Positions 16,659 through 25,220 of a stretch of 26,904 bases of DNA are shown here, piece after piece. The position numbers were made by a program, and so were the translations under genes. A model generated the notes under the pieces. That model worked only from the letters and a program-made list of their open reading frames with translations. It searched no databases and was not told where the DNA came from. Positions within the stretch are counted from its first letter, which is position 1. Each line of letters begins with the position of its first letter. The stretch covers positions 1 to 26,904 of the forward strand of contig JAQGIX010000269.1 in assembly GCA_028290925.1 (NCBI GenBank), given 5' to 3'. Source of the stretch: Phenylobacterium sp. (GTDB lineage Bacteria > Pseudomonadota > Alphaproteobacteria > Caulobacterales > Caulobacteraceae).

Positions 16659-17429
16659 GTGTTCCCTAAAACCGCGACCCTCCTCGGCCTTTCGACGCTG
16701 GTCCTCCTGGGCGGCTGGGGGAAGGCGCCGCCGGCCGCCCCGGATGCGGCCCAGGCCGGCGCCGGGGCCGACTACGCCGCGCCCCCCAACGTCGTCGCGG
16801 TCCGCGCCGAGGCCGGCCATCTCGTGGTCAGCGGGACCGCCCCGCCCGGCGTGCAGGTCCGGCTGGGCGCGCCACAGGGCGGCGCCCTGTTCGCCAAGGC
16901 CGATGCGGCCGGGCGCTGGAGCCTCGCCCTGCCGCCGTCCACGGAGGCGCGGATCTGGGGCCTCTCCGACAAGCTGGGCGGCCGCCAGGCCCAGGCGCAG
17001 GGCTATCTGGTGCTCACGCCGCAAGGCCGCGCGGCTCTGCTCAGGGCCGGCGCCGGGGCGCTGCGGCTCGATCCGCTGCGCTCGCCGGCGCTGGGCGCGC
17101 TCGACTTCGACAACGAGGGCGGGGCGGTGGTCTCCGGCTTCGCTCCGCCCGACAGCCTGGTGTTCCTGCGGCTCGACGGCCGCCAGATCGCCGAGGCCCG
17201 CGTCGACGCCGCCGGCCGCTACGCCGTCGCGCTCGCCCAGGCGATCCCACGCGGGACGCACGCCCTGGAGGTCGCCGGCGACACCTTCACCAACACCGCC
17301 CAGGTGGAGGTCGCCGCCGCCCAGCCCCTTGCCGCCGGCCCGCTGCGTAGCCAGTTGTCCAAAGGCGGCCCGCGGGTCGACTGGCTGACGCCTGGGGGCG
17401 GTGTGCAGTCCACCGTCCTCCTGGACTGA
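16659..17429 (+). CDS. exported protein with two Ig-like repeats; lipobox Cys replaced by Trp
   Basis: 256 residues from GTG 16659. AAGGAG lies about 13 bases upstream, a long spacing, but no better start is visible. The N-terminus MFPKTATLLGLSTLVLLGGWGKAPPAAPDAA has the shape of a lipoprotein signal peptide, with LGGW where L-x-G-C is expected. Two similar domains follow: VVSGTAPPGVQVRLG...ADAAGRWSLAL (about residues 56-92) and VVSGFAPPDSLVFLRLDG...VDAAGRYAVAL (about 151-190), like bacterial Ig or CNA-B sandwich repeats. The function is unknown; it is probably periplasmic or envelope-bound. Its stop lies 14 bases before the ABC exporter gene, so the two are likely co-transcribed. Confidence 0.8.
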   Translation: MFPKTATLLGLSTLVLLGGWGKAPPAAPDAAQAGAGADYAAPPNVVAVRAEAGHLVVSGTAPPGVQVRLGAPQGGALFAKADAAGRWSLALPPSTEARIWGLSDKLGGRQAQAQGYLVLTPQGRAALLRAGAGALRLDPLRSPALGALDFDNEGGAVVSGFAPPDSLVFLRLDGRQIAEARVDAAGRYAVALAQAIPRGTHALEVAGDTFTNTAQVEVAAAQPLAAGPLRSQLSKGGPRVDWLTPGGGVQSTVLLD

Positions 17430-17443
17430 CGAAGGAATCCGGA

Positions 17444-19282
17444 TTGGCCCACATCCATGCCGCGGCCGCGCGGTCGAGAGAACCGGGAGGCGTGGCGCCG
17501 GCCAGCGTGACCTTCAACTTCTGGACGTCCATGCGCGACCTCTGGCGGCTGGTGCTGCGCTCCGGGGCGCCGCAGCTCTCCCTGCGCCTCACCGCGGCGC
17601 TCGGCCTGGTGTTCCTCGGCAAGCTGTTCGGCGTCTGGTCGCCGGTGGTGCTGGGCGACGCGATCAACAGGCTCGCCCCGCGGGGCGGCGCGCCTTCCTT
17701 TTCGCTGTTCGTGGCCGGCGCCCTCGCAGCCTCGGCGCTCAGCCTGGCCGCCGCCTTCGCCCCCTATCTGCGCGACGCGATCTTCCTGAGGGTCTCCCAG
17801 GCCACCATGGCCAAGGCGGCGGTGGAGAGCTTCCAGCACGCGCTCGGCCTGTCGCTGGACTTCCACCAGACCAAGCGCATGGGGACCCTGTCGCGGATCA
17901 TCGACCGCGGCGCGCGCTCCACCGACTTCCTGATCCGCAGCGTGGTGTTCAACATCGGCCCGACCCTGGTCGAGCTGGTGCTGGCCATCGGGGTGATGGC
18001 GTTCAAGCTCGGCTGGGCCTTCTCCGCCATCACCTTCGCCACCATCGCCGTCTACGTCGCGGTGACCTTCAAGATCACCGATTGGCGCCTCAGCCACCGC
18101 CGCGCGCTCAACGAGACCGACAGCCGCGCCGCCGGCCTCTCGGTGGACGCCCTGATCAACTACGAGACGGTCAAGACCTTCGGCGCCGAGGGCCGGGTGG
18201 TCGGCGGCTATGCGCGGGCCATGGACGACTATGTGGAGGCCAGCGTCCAGGCCAACACCTCGCTCAACCTGCTGAACGGGACCCAGACCCTGATCATGCA
18301 GCTCGGGCTGGCGGTCATGACCGTGACGGCGGGGCTCTGGGTGGTGCACGGCCAGATGACCGTCGGCGGCATCTTCACGGCCAGCCTGCTGATCCGCAGT
18401 CTCTACCAGCCGCTCGGCATGCTGGGCTTCAACTACCGCGAGATCCGCCAGGCCTTCATCGACATGGAGCAGATGGTGGAGCTGCTGGACGTGGCGCCGC
18501 AGATCACCGACGCCGAGGCGCCCAAGGACCTGCCGCCGGCCCGCGGGGAGGGCGCGTCGCTGGCCTTCGAGGACGTCAGCTTCCGCCACGACGCCCGCTC
18601 GGTCGGCCTCACCGACGTCAGCTTCCACGTGCGGCCGGGCGAGACGGTGGCCCTGGTCGGCCCTTCCGGCGGCGGCAAGACTACGGCCGCGCGGCTGGCC
18701 ATGCGGCTGATCGATCCGCAGGAAGGCCGCGTGGTGATCGACGGGCTCGAGCTGAAGCAGGTCCGGCTGGCCTCGCTGCGCGGCGCGATCGCGCTGGTCC
18801 CGCAGGACGTGGCCCTGTTCAACGAGACCCTCTACGCCAACGTCGCCTTCGCCCGGCCGGACGCCACGCCGGACGAGGTCCGCAAGGCCGCCGAAGCCGC
18901 CGAGCTCGGCCCGTTCCTCGACGGCCTGCCGCAGGGGCTCTCGACCCTGGTCGGCGAGCGGGGGCTGAAGCTCTCCGGCGGCGAGCGCCAGCGGGTGGGC
19001 ATCGCGCGCGCCCTGCTGGCCAACCCGCGCCTGCTGATCCTTGACGAGGCCACCAGCGCCCTCGACGGCCCCACCGAGGCGGCGATCCAGGAGACCCTGC
19101 GCAAGGTGCGCGCCGGCCGCACCACACTGGTCATCGCCCACCGCCTCTCGACCATCGTCGACGCCGACCAGATCCTGGTCCTGCGCCGCGGCAAGATCGT
19201 CGAACGCGGAACCCACGCCGAACTGCTGGCGAGCACGGGCGAATACGCCGCCCTGTGGCGCAGGCAGACGCGGGAAAATTGA
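17444..19282 (+). CDS. Atm1/HMT1-type ABC exporter (fused permease and ATPase)
   Basis: 612 residues. An N-terminal six-helix exporter domain contains the Atm1-type segments FGVWSPVVLGDAINRL, LDFHQTKRMGTLSRIIDRG and DALINYETVKTFGAE. The ATPase domain has Walker A GPSGGGKTT (about residue 406), Q-loop VPQDVALFNETLYANVAF, signature LSGGERQR (about 509), Walker B LLILDEATSALD and IAHRLSTI. Half-transporters of this type export glutathione-linked persulfide or metal conjugates and act as homodimers in the inner membrane. The start is TTG 17444: AAGGA lies seven bases upstream, and the first in-frame ATG would be about 28 codons on. Second gene after the exported repeat protein. Confidence 0.94.
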   Translation: MAHIHAAAARSREPGGVAPASVTFNFWTSMRDLWRLVLRSGAPQLSLRLTAALGLVFLGKLFGVWSPVVLGDAINRLAPRGGAPSFSLFVAGALAASALSLAAAFAPYLRDAIFLRVSQATMAKAAVESFQHALGLSLDFHQTKRMGTLSRIIDRGARSTDFLIRSVVFNIGPTLVELVLAIGVMAFKLGWAFSAITFATIAVYVAVTFKITDWRLSHRRALNETDSRAAGLSVDALINYETVKTFGAEGRVVGGYARAMDDYVEASVQANTSLNLLNGTQTLIMQLGLAVMTVTAGLWVVHGQMTVGGIFTASLLIRSLYQPLGMLGFNYREIRQAFIDMEQMVELLDVAPQITDAEAPKDLPPARGEGASLAFEDVSFRHDARSVGLTDVSFHVRPGETVALVGPSGGGKTTAARLAMRLIDPQEGRVVIDGLELKQVRLASLRGAIALVPQDVALFNETLYANVAFARPDATPDEVRKAAEAAELGPFLDGLPQGLSTLVGERGLKLSGGERQRVGIARALLANPRLLILDEATSALDGPTEAAIQETLRKVRAGRTTLVIAHRLSTIVDADQILVLRRGKIVERGTHAELLASTGEYAALWRRQTREN

Positions 19283-19290
19283 TGAAGTGT

Positions 19291-19313
19291 CCTTCTCCCG
19301 CAAGGGGAGAAGG
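19291..19313. terminator. bidirectional hairpin between convergent genes
   Basis: CCTTCTCCC pairs with GGGAGAAGG (9 bp, five-base loop) in the 40-base gap between the ABC exporter and RND genes. It can terminate either strand. The pattern resembles a palindrome I recall as common between genes in alphaproteobacteria. Confidence 0.65.
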
Positions 19314-19322
19314 GCGTGGCCG

Positions 19323-22300
19323 CTACTCCGCCGCCTGCGGGATATCGTTGCTGGGCGCCGGCTGCGGGACGGCTTTCGGCGCCAGGCCCAGGCTCTTGCG
19401 GCCCCAGCCCCACATCCGTCCGAACCGCTCGGCCATGATCTTCGGCGCGGCCAGCAGCACCGGCGTCAGCACCAGGGTCAGCAGGGTCGAGAACGACAGG
19501 CCCCAGACCACCGCGCCGGAGAGCTGCACCCACCATTCGGAGCCGGGCGCCTTGTACTCCAGGTGGCCGCCGCGGAAGTTCGGGTGGATCTGGAACATCA
19601 GCGGCAAGAGGCCCACCACCGTCACCACGGTGGTCAGCATCACCGGCCGGAACCGCTGCGCGGCGGCCCGCACCGAGGCCTCGTCGGCGGCGAAGCCCTG
19701 CCGCCTGAGCTGGTAGAAGGTGTCCACCAGCACGATGTTGTGGCCCACCACCACGCCGGCCAGCGCCACGACGCCGGTGCCCAGCATGATCACCGAGATG
19801 TAGTCGAAGGTGTGCAGCAGGTTGATCTGCACGCCCAGCAGCACGCCGACGGTCGACAGCGCCACCGCCGAGAGGGTCACCACCACGCCGTAGAAGCTGT
19901 TGAACTGCCACAACAGGATCACGCCCATCATGAACAGCGAGGAGAGCATCGCCACCATGAAGAAGGCCTGCGCCTTCTGGCCTTCCTCGTCGGCGCCGCG
20001 GAACTTCCAGCGCACGGAGGAATCCAGCCCGGCGCTCTGCAGCCAGGGCTTCAGCACGGCGATCTTCTGGTTGGCGGCCACGCCCGGCCGGGCGTTGGCC
20101 TGGATGACGATCACCCGCTGGCTGTCGCGCCGCTGGATGGTGGTGACCTGCTGGGCGGGCTCCGGCCGGACGAAATAGCTCGCCGGCACCGGCCCGGTGG
20201 GCGTGGAGATCTTCAGGGCCTGGAAGGCCCCGATATTGCGCGCCTCGGCCGGGAAGCGGACCCGGATGTCGAGCTCGTCGTTGGCGTCGTCGGGCCGGAA
20301 GCGGCCGGCCAGCACTCCGCCGGTGACGAACTGGATCGCCTGGCCCACGGAGACCACGTCGACGCCATAGCGGCCGGCGGCCTCGCGATCGACCGTCAGG
20401 TTCCACTGGATACCGGGCGAGGTGCGGTTGTCCTCCATGTCCTTCAGCTGCGCATCGCCGCCGAGCTTGGCCTTGACGATGTCGGCCGCGCGATTGAGCG
20501 CGTCGGGATCGCGGCCGCGCAGCTCCACCTGGACGTCCTTGCCGGTGGGGGGGCCGCCCTGCGGCTCGCGCACCTCGGTCTGGATGCCGGGGAGGTCGGC
20601 GAGGCGCTCGCGCACCACGCCGGCGATCTGGGCGCCGCGCAGGTGCAGCGCCTTGCGCGCCTCGTAGTCCTCGAACTCCACCTGGATGCGGCCCACGGTG
20701 TCGTTGGGCGGGCCGCCGTTGGAGCCGGTGGCGGTCAGCGGGCCGGAGCGCACATAGAGCGACTTGATGCCCTTGATGCCCACCAGCTTGCGCTCGACGC
20801 TGGCGACCAGCTGGTCGTCGGCCTCCACCGACAGGTTGCCGCGCGCCTTGACCCAGACGGTGACGAACTCCGGGTCTTCCTTGAGGAAGAACTCGGTGGC
20901 GTGCTTGCCGGACCCGAACCAGACCACGACGCCGACGATGATCGCCAACGCGACCGCCGAGGTGCGCAGCGGGTGGCGGCCAAGCGTCGCGATCATGCGC
21001 GCGTACCAGCCCATGAAGCCGCGCATCTCCTGCGGGTCGCCGTGCTCGGACTTGTGGATTTCGGCGAGCATCGCGGCGTCGACCGCGGCCTTGCGCCCGA
21101 AGATCGAGCCCAGCGCCGGCGTGAAGATCAGCGCCACGAAGATCGACGATCCCAGCACGAAGAACAGGGTCAGCGGGATGAAGCTCATGAACTTCCCGGC
21201 GATCGAGTTCCAGAACATGAACGGCACGAAGGCGCACAGCGTGGTGAGCGTGCCGTTGACCACCGGCCAGAACATCCGCTTGCCGGCCGCGGCGAAGGCC
21301 TCCTCCTTGGGCAGGCCCTCGGCCATCTTCCGGTCGGCGTACTCGACCACCACGATGCCGCCGTCGACCAATATCCCGACCGCCAGCACCATGCCGAACA
21401 TCACCATCTGGTTGAGCGTCACGCCGCGGGCGTTGAGCATCATCAGGGCGATCAGGAAGCAGACCGGGATGGCCACGCCGACCATCAGCCCCTGGCGCAC
21501 GCCCAGGCTCCCCACGACGATCAGCATCACCAGCAGGGTGGCGGTCAGCAGGCCGGATTCCAGCACCAGCAGGGTGCGGCCGATGAAGTCGCTCTGGTCG
21601 TAGGCGAAGTCGGCGTGGACCGTGGAGGGCCAGTTCTTCTCGTCGGCGAGGACCGCGGCGCGCACCTGGGCGGTGGTGTCGAGGACGTTGGCGCCGATCC
21701 GCTTGACCACGTCCAGCGAGAACGCCCGCTCGCCGTTGTAGCGGGTGAGCGAGGTGGCCTCCTTGAAGGTCCGGTGCACCTCGCCGATGTCGCCGATGGT
21801 CACCAGCCGGTCGCCGCTCTTCTTGATCGGCAGGGCCAGGATGTCGGCGGGATTGACCACCACCCCCGGCACCTTGACCGCGAACTTGCCGGAGCCCGAC
21901 TCCAGGTCGCCGGCCGGCACCAGCTGGTTGTTGCGCGCGATGACGCTGCCGAGCTCGCTGGTGGTGACGTTGTAGGCCTCCATCCGCAGGGGATCGATGC
22001 TGACCTCCAGCATCTCGCTGCGCGCGCCGCTCATGTCGGCCTGTAGCACCCCGGGCAGGGTCTGCAGGCGGTCCTGCAGGTCGCGGGTCAGGCGATAGAG
22101 CTCACGCTCCGGGGCGTTGCCGTGCAGCACCACGCCGATGACCGGCTGGTCGGCCGGATTCTGCTCCAGGATGATCGGCTGCTCGGCGTCCGGCGGGAAG
22201 CGGGCGCGGGCCAGGTCGACCTTGGCGCGCACGTCGGCCAGCACGCGGTCCTTGGCGAAGTTCGGCTCGAACTCCAGCACCATCACCGCGCTGTTCTCGC

Positions 22301-22559
22301 GCGCCGTGGCGTTCATCTGCTTGAGCCCGTCGAGGCCCTGCAGTTGGACCTCCATGGGCTTGATCAGCAGCCGCTCGGCGTCCTCCGGGCTGACGCCCGG
22401 GAACGGCACCACGATGACCACGAACGGGAAGGGGATGTCGGGATCGGCCTCCCGAGGCATGCTCAGATAGGCGAACAGTCCGAAGATCGCCGCGATCAGC
22501 GTGACGCCCAGCACCACCTTGCGGCGCTTGATGGCTCCATCGATCAGGGCGGCGATCAT
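19323..22559 (-). CDS. RND efflux pump, inner-membrane permease (HAE family)
   Basis: 1078 residues, full length. It has twelve expected membrane segments and two large periplasmic loops. Diagnostic segments are SMPREADPDIPFPFVVIVVPFPGVSPEDAERLLIKPME, VDLARARFPPDAEQPII and GMVLAVGILVDGGIVVVEYADRKMAEG. It should expel a toxic compound using proton import, together with the adaptor encoded just upstream and an outer-membrane channel encoded elsewhere. The second Asp of the TM4 pair is Gly (D399-G400; AcrB has D407-D408), and the TM10 segment is GVVVGHNIVLVD, without the relay Lys. ATG 22559 has GGAGG seven bases upstream. The substrate is unknown. Confidence 0.95.
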   Translation of the reverse strand: MIAALIDGAIKRRKVVLGVTLIAAIFGLFAYLSMPREADPDIPFPFVVIVVPFPGVSPEDAERLLIKPMEVQLQGLDGLKQMNATARENSAVMVLEFEPNFAKDRVLADVRAKVDLARARFPPDAEQPIILEQNPADQPVIGVVLHGNAPERELYRLTRDLQDRLQTLPGVLQADMSGARSEMLEVSIDPLRMEAYNVTTSELGSVIARNNQLVPAGDLESGSGKFAVKVPGVVVNPADILALPIKKSGDRLVTIGDIGEVHRTFKEATSLTRYNGERAFSLDVVKRIGANVLDTTAQVRAAVLADEKNWPSTVHADFAYDQSDFIGRTLLVLESGLLTATLLVMLIVVGSLGVRQGLMVGVAIPVCFLIALMMLNARGVTLNQMVMFGMVLAVGILVDGGIVVVEYADRKMAEGLPKEEAFAAAGKRMFWPVVNGTLTTLCAFVPFMFWNSIAGKFMSFIPLTLFFVLGSSIFVALIFTPALGSIFGRKAAVDAAMLAEIHKSEHGDPQEMRGFMGWYARMIATLGRHPLRTSAVALAIIVGVVVWFGSGKHATEFFLKEDPEFVTVWVKARGNLSVEADDQLVASVERKLVGIKGIKSLYVRSGPLTATGSNGGPPNDTVGRIQVEFEDYEARKALHLRGAQIAGVVRERLADLPGIQTEVREPQGGPPTGKDVQVELRGRDPDALNRAADIVKAKLGGDAQLKDMEDNRTSPGIQWNLTVDREAAGRYGVDVVSVGQAIQFVTGGVLAGRFRPDDANDELDIRVRFPAEARNIGAFQALKISTPTGPVPASYFVRPEPAQQVTTIQRRDSQRVIVIQANARPGVAANQKIAVLKPWLQSAGLDSSVRWKFRGADEEGQKAQAFFMVAMLSSLFMMGVILLWQFNSFYGVVVTLSAVALSTVGVLLGVQINLLHTFDYISVIMLGTGVVALAGVVVGHNIVLVDTFYQLRRQGFAADEASVRAAAQRFRPVMLTTVVTVVGLLPLMFQIHPNFRGGHLEYKAPGSEWWVQLSGAVVWGLSFSTLLTLVLTPVLLAAPKIMAERFGRMWGWGRKSLGLAPKAVPQPAPSNDIPQAAE

Positions 22560-22589
22560 GATCTGGCCTCCACGGGCTGCGGCCTGCGC

Positions 22590-23663
22590 TTAGAGCGCGG
22601 CCGCGACCCGAACCCTCTGACCTTCGGCCACATAGGACTGGCCGACGGTGATGATCCGCGTGGGACCTGAAAGACCCCTGACCCAGGCGCCCTGTGGTGT
22701 CTGCTCCATGATCGTGACCGGCGCGAAGGCCACGCGGTTGTCCCCGGTCACGTAGCGCAGCCCCTGACGTCCGGCGCTGTCCAGCACCAGGGCCGACACC
22801 GGCGCCAGGTGCGCGGGCCCGCGGCCGGCGGCGATGCGCACATCGGCCGAGAGGCCCGAGCGCACGGCGAGCTGCGGATTGGGGACGACGATCTCCATAT
22901 GGTAGGTGCGCGTCGCCGGGTCGGCCTCGTGGGCCACGTAGCGGATGCGGCCGTTCAGCGTCTGGCCGCTCACCAGGGTTGCGACCGCGCCGGCCCCCAC
23001 CTGCAGTTTGGCCGCGTCGGTCTCCGGCACGTCGCCGACGATCAGCAGCGGATTGAGCTCGATCATCGCGCCGCACGACTGCCCCGGCGACAGATAGGTC
23101 CCGACCTCGGCGTCGCGGTGGTCGAACACCCCGGTGAACGGCGCGCGGATATCCACCTGGCGCAGCGCGATCTCGGCGGCCCGCACCAGCGCCTGGGCCT
23201 GGTCGCGGCCGGCCTCGGCCGTCAGCACCTGGGTCGGCGAACGGTAGCCCTTCTTGGCGAGCTCCGCGGCCGCCTGCTGTTGCAGCTGCATGGATTTGAA
23301 ATTCGCCCGCGCCTGGTCGAGGCTGGCCTGTCGGGCGTCGACGGCGAGGCGGCACAGCACCGTGCCCTTGGTCACCACCGTGCCCTGCAGGATCGGCGCC
23401 TCGGCGACCACCCCGGAGGTCTCGGATTTGACCTGCACCGTACGGGTCGCCTGGGTGCGGCCGCGCAGCACCACGTCGTATTCGCGGATCTGCTCCGGCG
23501 CCATCCGGACTTGAACACTGGGTATGGTCGAGGTGGCCTGCGCCGGCTTGGCGTGCGCTGGATTCGCCCCGTGGCCGCCGCCCACGACGGTGCGCACGAC
23601 GAAGTAGAGCACCACGACCCCGACCACGCCAATTACAAAAATATACTGCGATTTCAGTCGCAT
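22590..23663 (-). CDS. RND efflux pump, periplasmic adaptor (membrane fusion protein)
   Basis: 357 residues. One N-terminal membrane anchor (YIFVIGVVGVVVLYFVV) precedes the adaptor order: lipoyl half-motif (VKSETSGVVAEAPILQGTVVTKGTVLCRL), a short helical hairpin (RQASLDQARANFKSMQLQQQAAAELAKKGYRSPTQVL), the second lipoyl half (VDIRAPFTGVFDHRDAEVGTYLSPG), then beta-barrel and membrane-proximal domains. It links the permease to an outer-membrane channel. It is first in the operon, 30 bases ahead of the permease. No regulator gene sits next to it. Confidence 0.94.
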   Translation of the reverse strand: MRLKSQYIFVIGVVGVVVLYFVVRTVVGGGHGANPAHAKPAQATSTIPSVQVRMAPEQIREYDVVLRGRTQATRTVQVKSETSGVVAEAPILQGTVVTKGTVLCRLAVDARQASLDQARANFKSMQLQQQAAAELAKKGYRSPTQVLTAEAGRDQAQALVRAAEIALRQVDIRAPFTGVFDHRDAEVGTYLSPGQSCGAMIELNPLLIVGDVPETDAAKLQVGAGAVATLVSGQTLNGRIRYVAHEADPATRTYHMEIVVPNPQLAVRSGLSADVRIAAGRGPAHLAPVSALVLDSAGRQGLRYVTGDNRVAFAPVTIMEQTPQGAWVRGLSGPTRIITVGQSYVAEGQRVRVAAAL

Positions 23664-23810
23664 GCAACCCTACCCCTGGGGCCGTACACCGCTGCGCTTC
23701 CAACCCCGAGCACGTCTACCGGCTTCTACCTTAGGACGAGCTTCTGATGCCGCGGTTACGCGAGTGCAAATGAAATCGCGGACACATTTGGCGAGGCCGA
23801 GATATTCTGT

Positions 23811-23885
23811 CGCACCGTGCGTAGAACAGCACGCCGGGTGGCTATGAGGTTGCGTGACCTCATGTCGCACAGCTTACATCGTAAG
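23811..23885. promoter_or_regulatory. three inverted repeats between RND operon and glyoxalase gene
   Basis: The divergent 233-base gap holds CGCAC-C-GTGCG (23811-23821), ATGAGGT-N6-ACCTCAT (23844-23863) and CTTAC-ATC-GTAAG (23873-23885). The last lies just before the gloA ribosome-binding site. All have operator size, and efflux operons are often repressed by TetR or MarR proteins, but none is encoded here. Confidence 0.4.
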
Positions 23886-23896
23886 GGAAAACAGCG

Positions 23897-24337
23897 GTGA
23901 AATATCTCCACACCATGGTGCGGGTCAGCGACCTGGACGCCTCGATCGACTTCTACTGCCACAAGCTGGGCCTCCAGGAGGTCACCCGGGTGGAGAACCC
24001 CGGCGGCCGCTTCACCCTGGTCTTCCTCTGCGCGCCGGACGACGTCGAGGCGGCCAAGGCCGACCGCGCCCCGATGGTCGAGCTGACCTACAACTGGGAT
24101 CCGGAAGCGTACGGCGGCGGCCGCAATTTCGGCCACCTAGCCTATGCGGTGGAGGATATCTACGCCACCTGCCAGAGGCTGATGGACGGCGGCGTGACCA
24201 TCAACCGTCCGCCCCGCGACGGCCACATGGCCTTCGTCCGCTCGCCCGACAATGTCTCGATCGAGTTGCTACAGCGCGGCAAGGCGCTGGCGCCCGCCGA
24301 GCCCTGGACCTCGATGCCCAACGTGGGCGCCTGGTGA
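23897..24337 (+). CDS. gloA: lactoylglutathione lyase (glyoxalase I)
   Basis: 146 residues, the usual length. Glyoxalase I converts the methylglyoxal-glutathione adduct to S-lactoylglutathione in the cytoplasm. The four metal ligands are in place: H5 (MKYLHTMVRV), E62 (MVELTYNWD), H80 (NFGHLAYAV) and E123 (VSIELLQRG). E. coli GloA uses H5, E56, H74 and E122, so this is probably the nickel-type class. The GTG start is supported by AAGGGA eight bases upstream and by the family N-terminus. It is divergent from the RND operon. Confidence 0.95.
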   Translation: MKYLHTMVRVSDLDASIDFYCHKLGLQEVTRVENPGGRFTLVFLCAPDDVEAAKADRAPMVELTYNWDPEAYGGGRNFGHLAYAVEDIYATCQRLMDGGVTINRPPRDGHMAFVRSPDNVSIELLQRGKALAPAEPWTSMPNVGAW

Positions 24338-24494
24338 CCTTCGAGCGGAGGTGAGGCCGGGCGGCTCCCGCGGTCGGCGCTGCAAGCTGGTCCAGATGCA
24401 ACGCCGCCGCGACAGCGCGCGTCGGCGCCGGAGTTGAAGCGACCACCCCGGGCGGACCACGGTGGCCGGGCCCCGGGCTGATTAGCGCGGCTGA
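24338..24494. other. convergent intergenic region with imperfect hairpin
   Basis: No gene seen. An imperfect GC-rich hairpin (CCCGG 24447-24451 with CCGGG 24466-24470, inner CCAC/GTGG) lies between the convergent gloA and hemerythrin-protein genes. It lacks a T-tract, so a terminator role is only possible. Confidence 0.3.
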
Positions 24495-25220
24495 TCAGCG
24501 ACGTCCTTCCTGGCCGCGCCGCGCCGCCTCGGAGTGTCCTCGGGAATCCCCGTACCACCCGCTCTGTCCTCGGCCGCCGCGGTCGTCGTCATCGCGGCCG
24601 CGGGCGCGCGATCCGCCGCGACGATCATCTTCGTCATCTCGCGACCGACTGCGGGACTCGCCTCGGCGTTCTTCCCACCCTCGGCGGGAGGCCTCGGAAT
24701 GCCCCTCGGAGTCGCCAAACCAACCGGGCCTATCGTCGTCCCGGTAGCGGTCGCGGCCCTCTTCGCGGCGTTCCTCCCAGCCCTCGCGTGCGGCCCGGGA
24801 ATGGCCCTCGGAGTCGCTAAACCAACCAGGGCGATCGTCGTCGCGGTAGCGCTCCCGGCCCTCTTCGCGCCGGGTCTCCCACCCGCGGCGGGAGGCCTCG
24901 GAGTGGCCCTCCGGATCACCACGCCACCCGGGACGATCGTCGTCGCGGTAGCGCTCGCCGCCCTCTTCGCGCCGGGTTTCCCACCCGCGGCGAGAGGCCT
25001 CGGAGTGGACCTCGGGATCGCCACGCCACCCGGGGCGATCGGCATCGCGGCCGCGCGCGCGATAGCCCCGGTCGTCGTCATCGCGGTCCCGGGACCGTCC
25101 GCCACGATCGTCGTCGTCACGTGAACGCTCGAAGCTGCGGGTCTCGCCCCGGCGTTCCTCCCACCCCCGACGCGCCGCTTCGGCGTGGCCTTCGGAATCG
25201 CCACGCCAGCCGGGGCGATC
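24495..25220 (-). repeat. six tandem KGG-like repeats within the hemerythrin-protein gene
   Basis: Six imperfect units begin DRPGWRGD, DRPGWRGD, DRPGWRGD, DRPGWFSD, DRPGWFGD and QSGWYGD, each followed by (S/P)EGHSEASRRGWE-type sequence and a charged linker. The DNA is itself repetitive, which keeps other frames open here. Confidence 0.85.

Noticed and set aside
17219..19303. 694-codon open frame on the - strand opposite the ABC exporter
   Set aside because: Antisense of a gene with all ABC motifs.
19041..22046. 1001-codon open frame on the + strand opposite the RND permease
   Set aside because: Antisense of a full-length RND gene; His/Asp/Arg-rich with no domains.
24495..25220. Tandem repeat as a CRISPR array
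   Set aside because: The units are imperfect, coding in one frame and without uniform spacers; they encode protein repeats.
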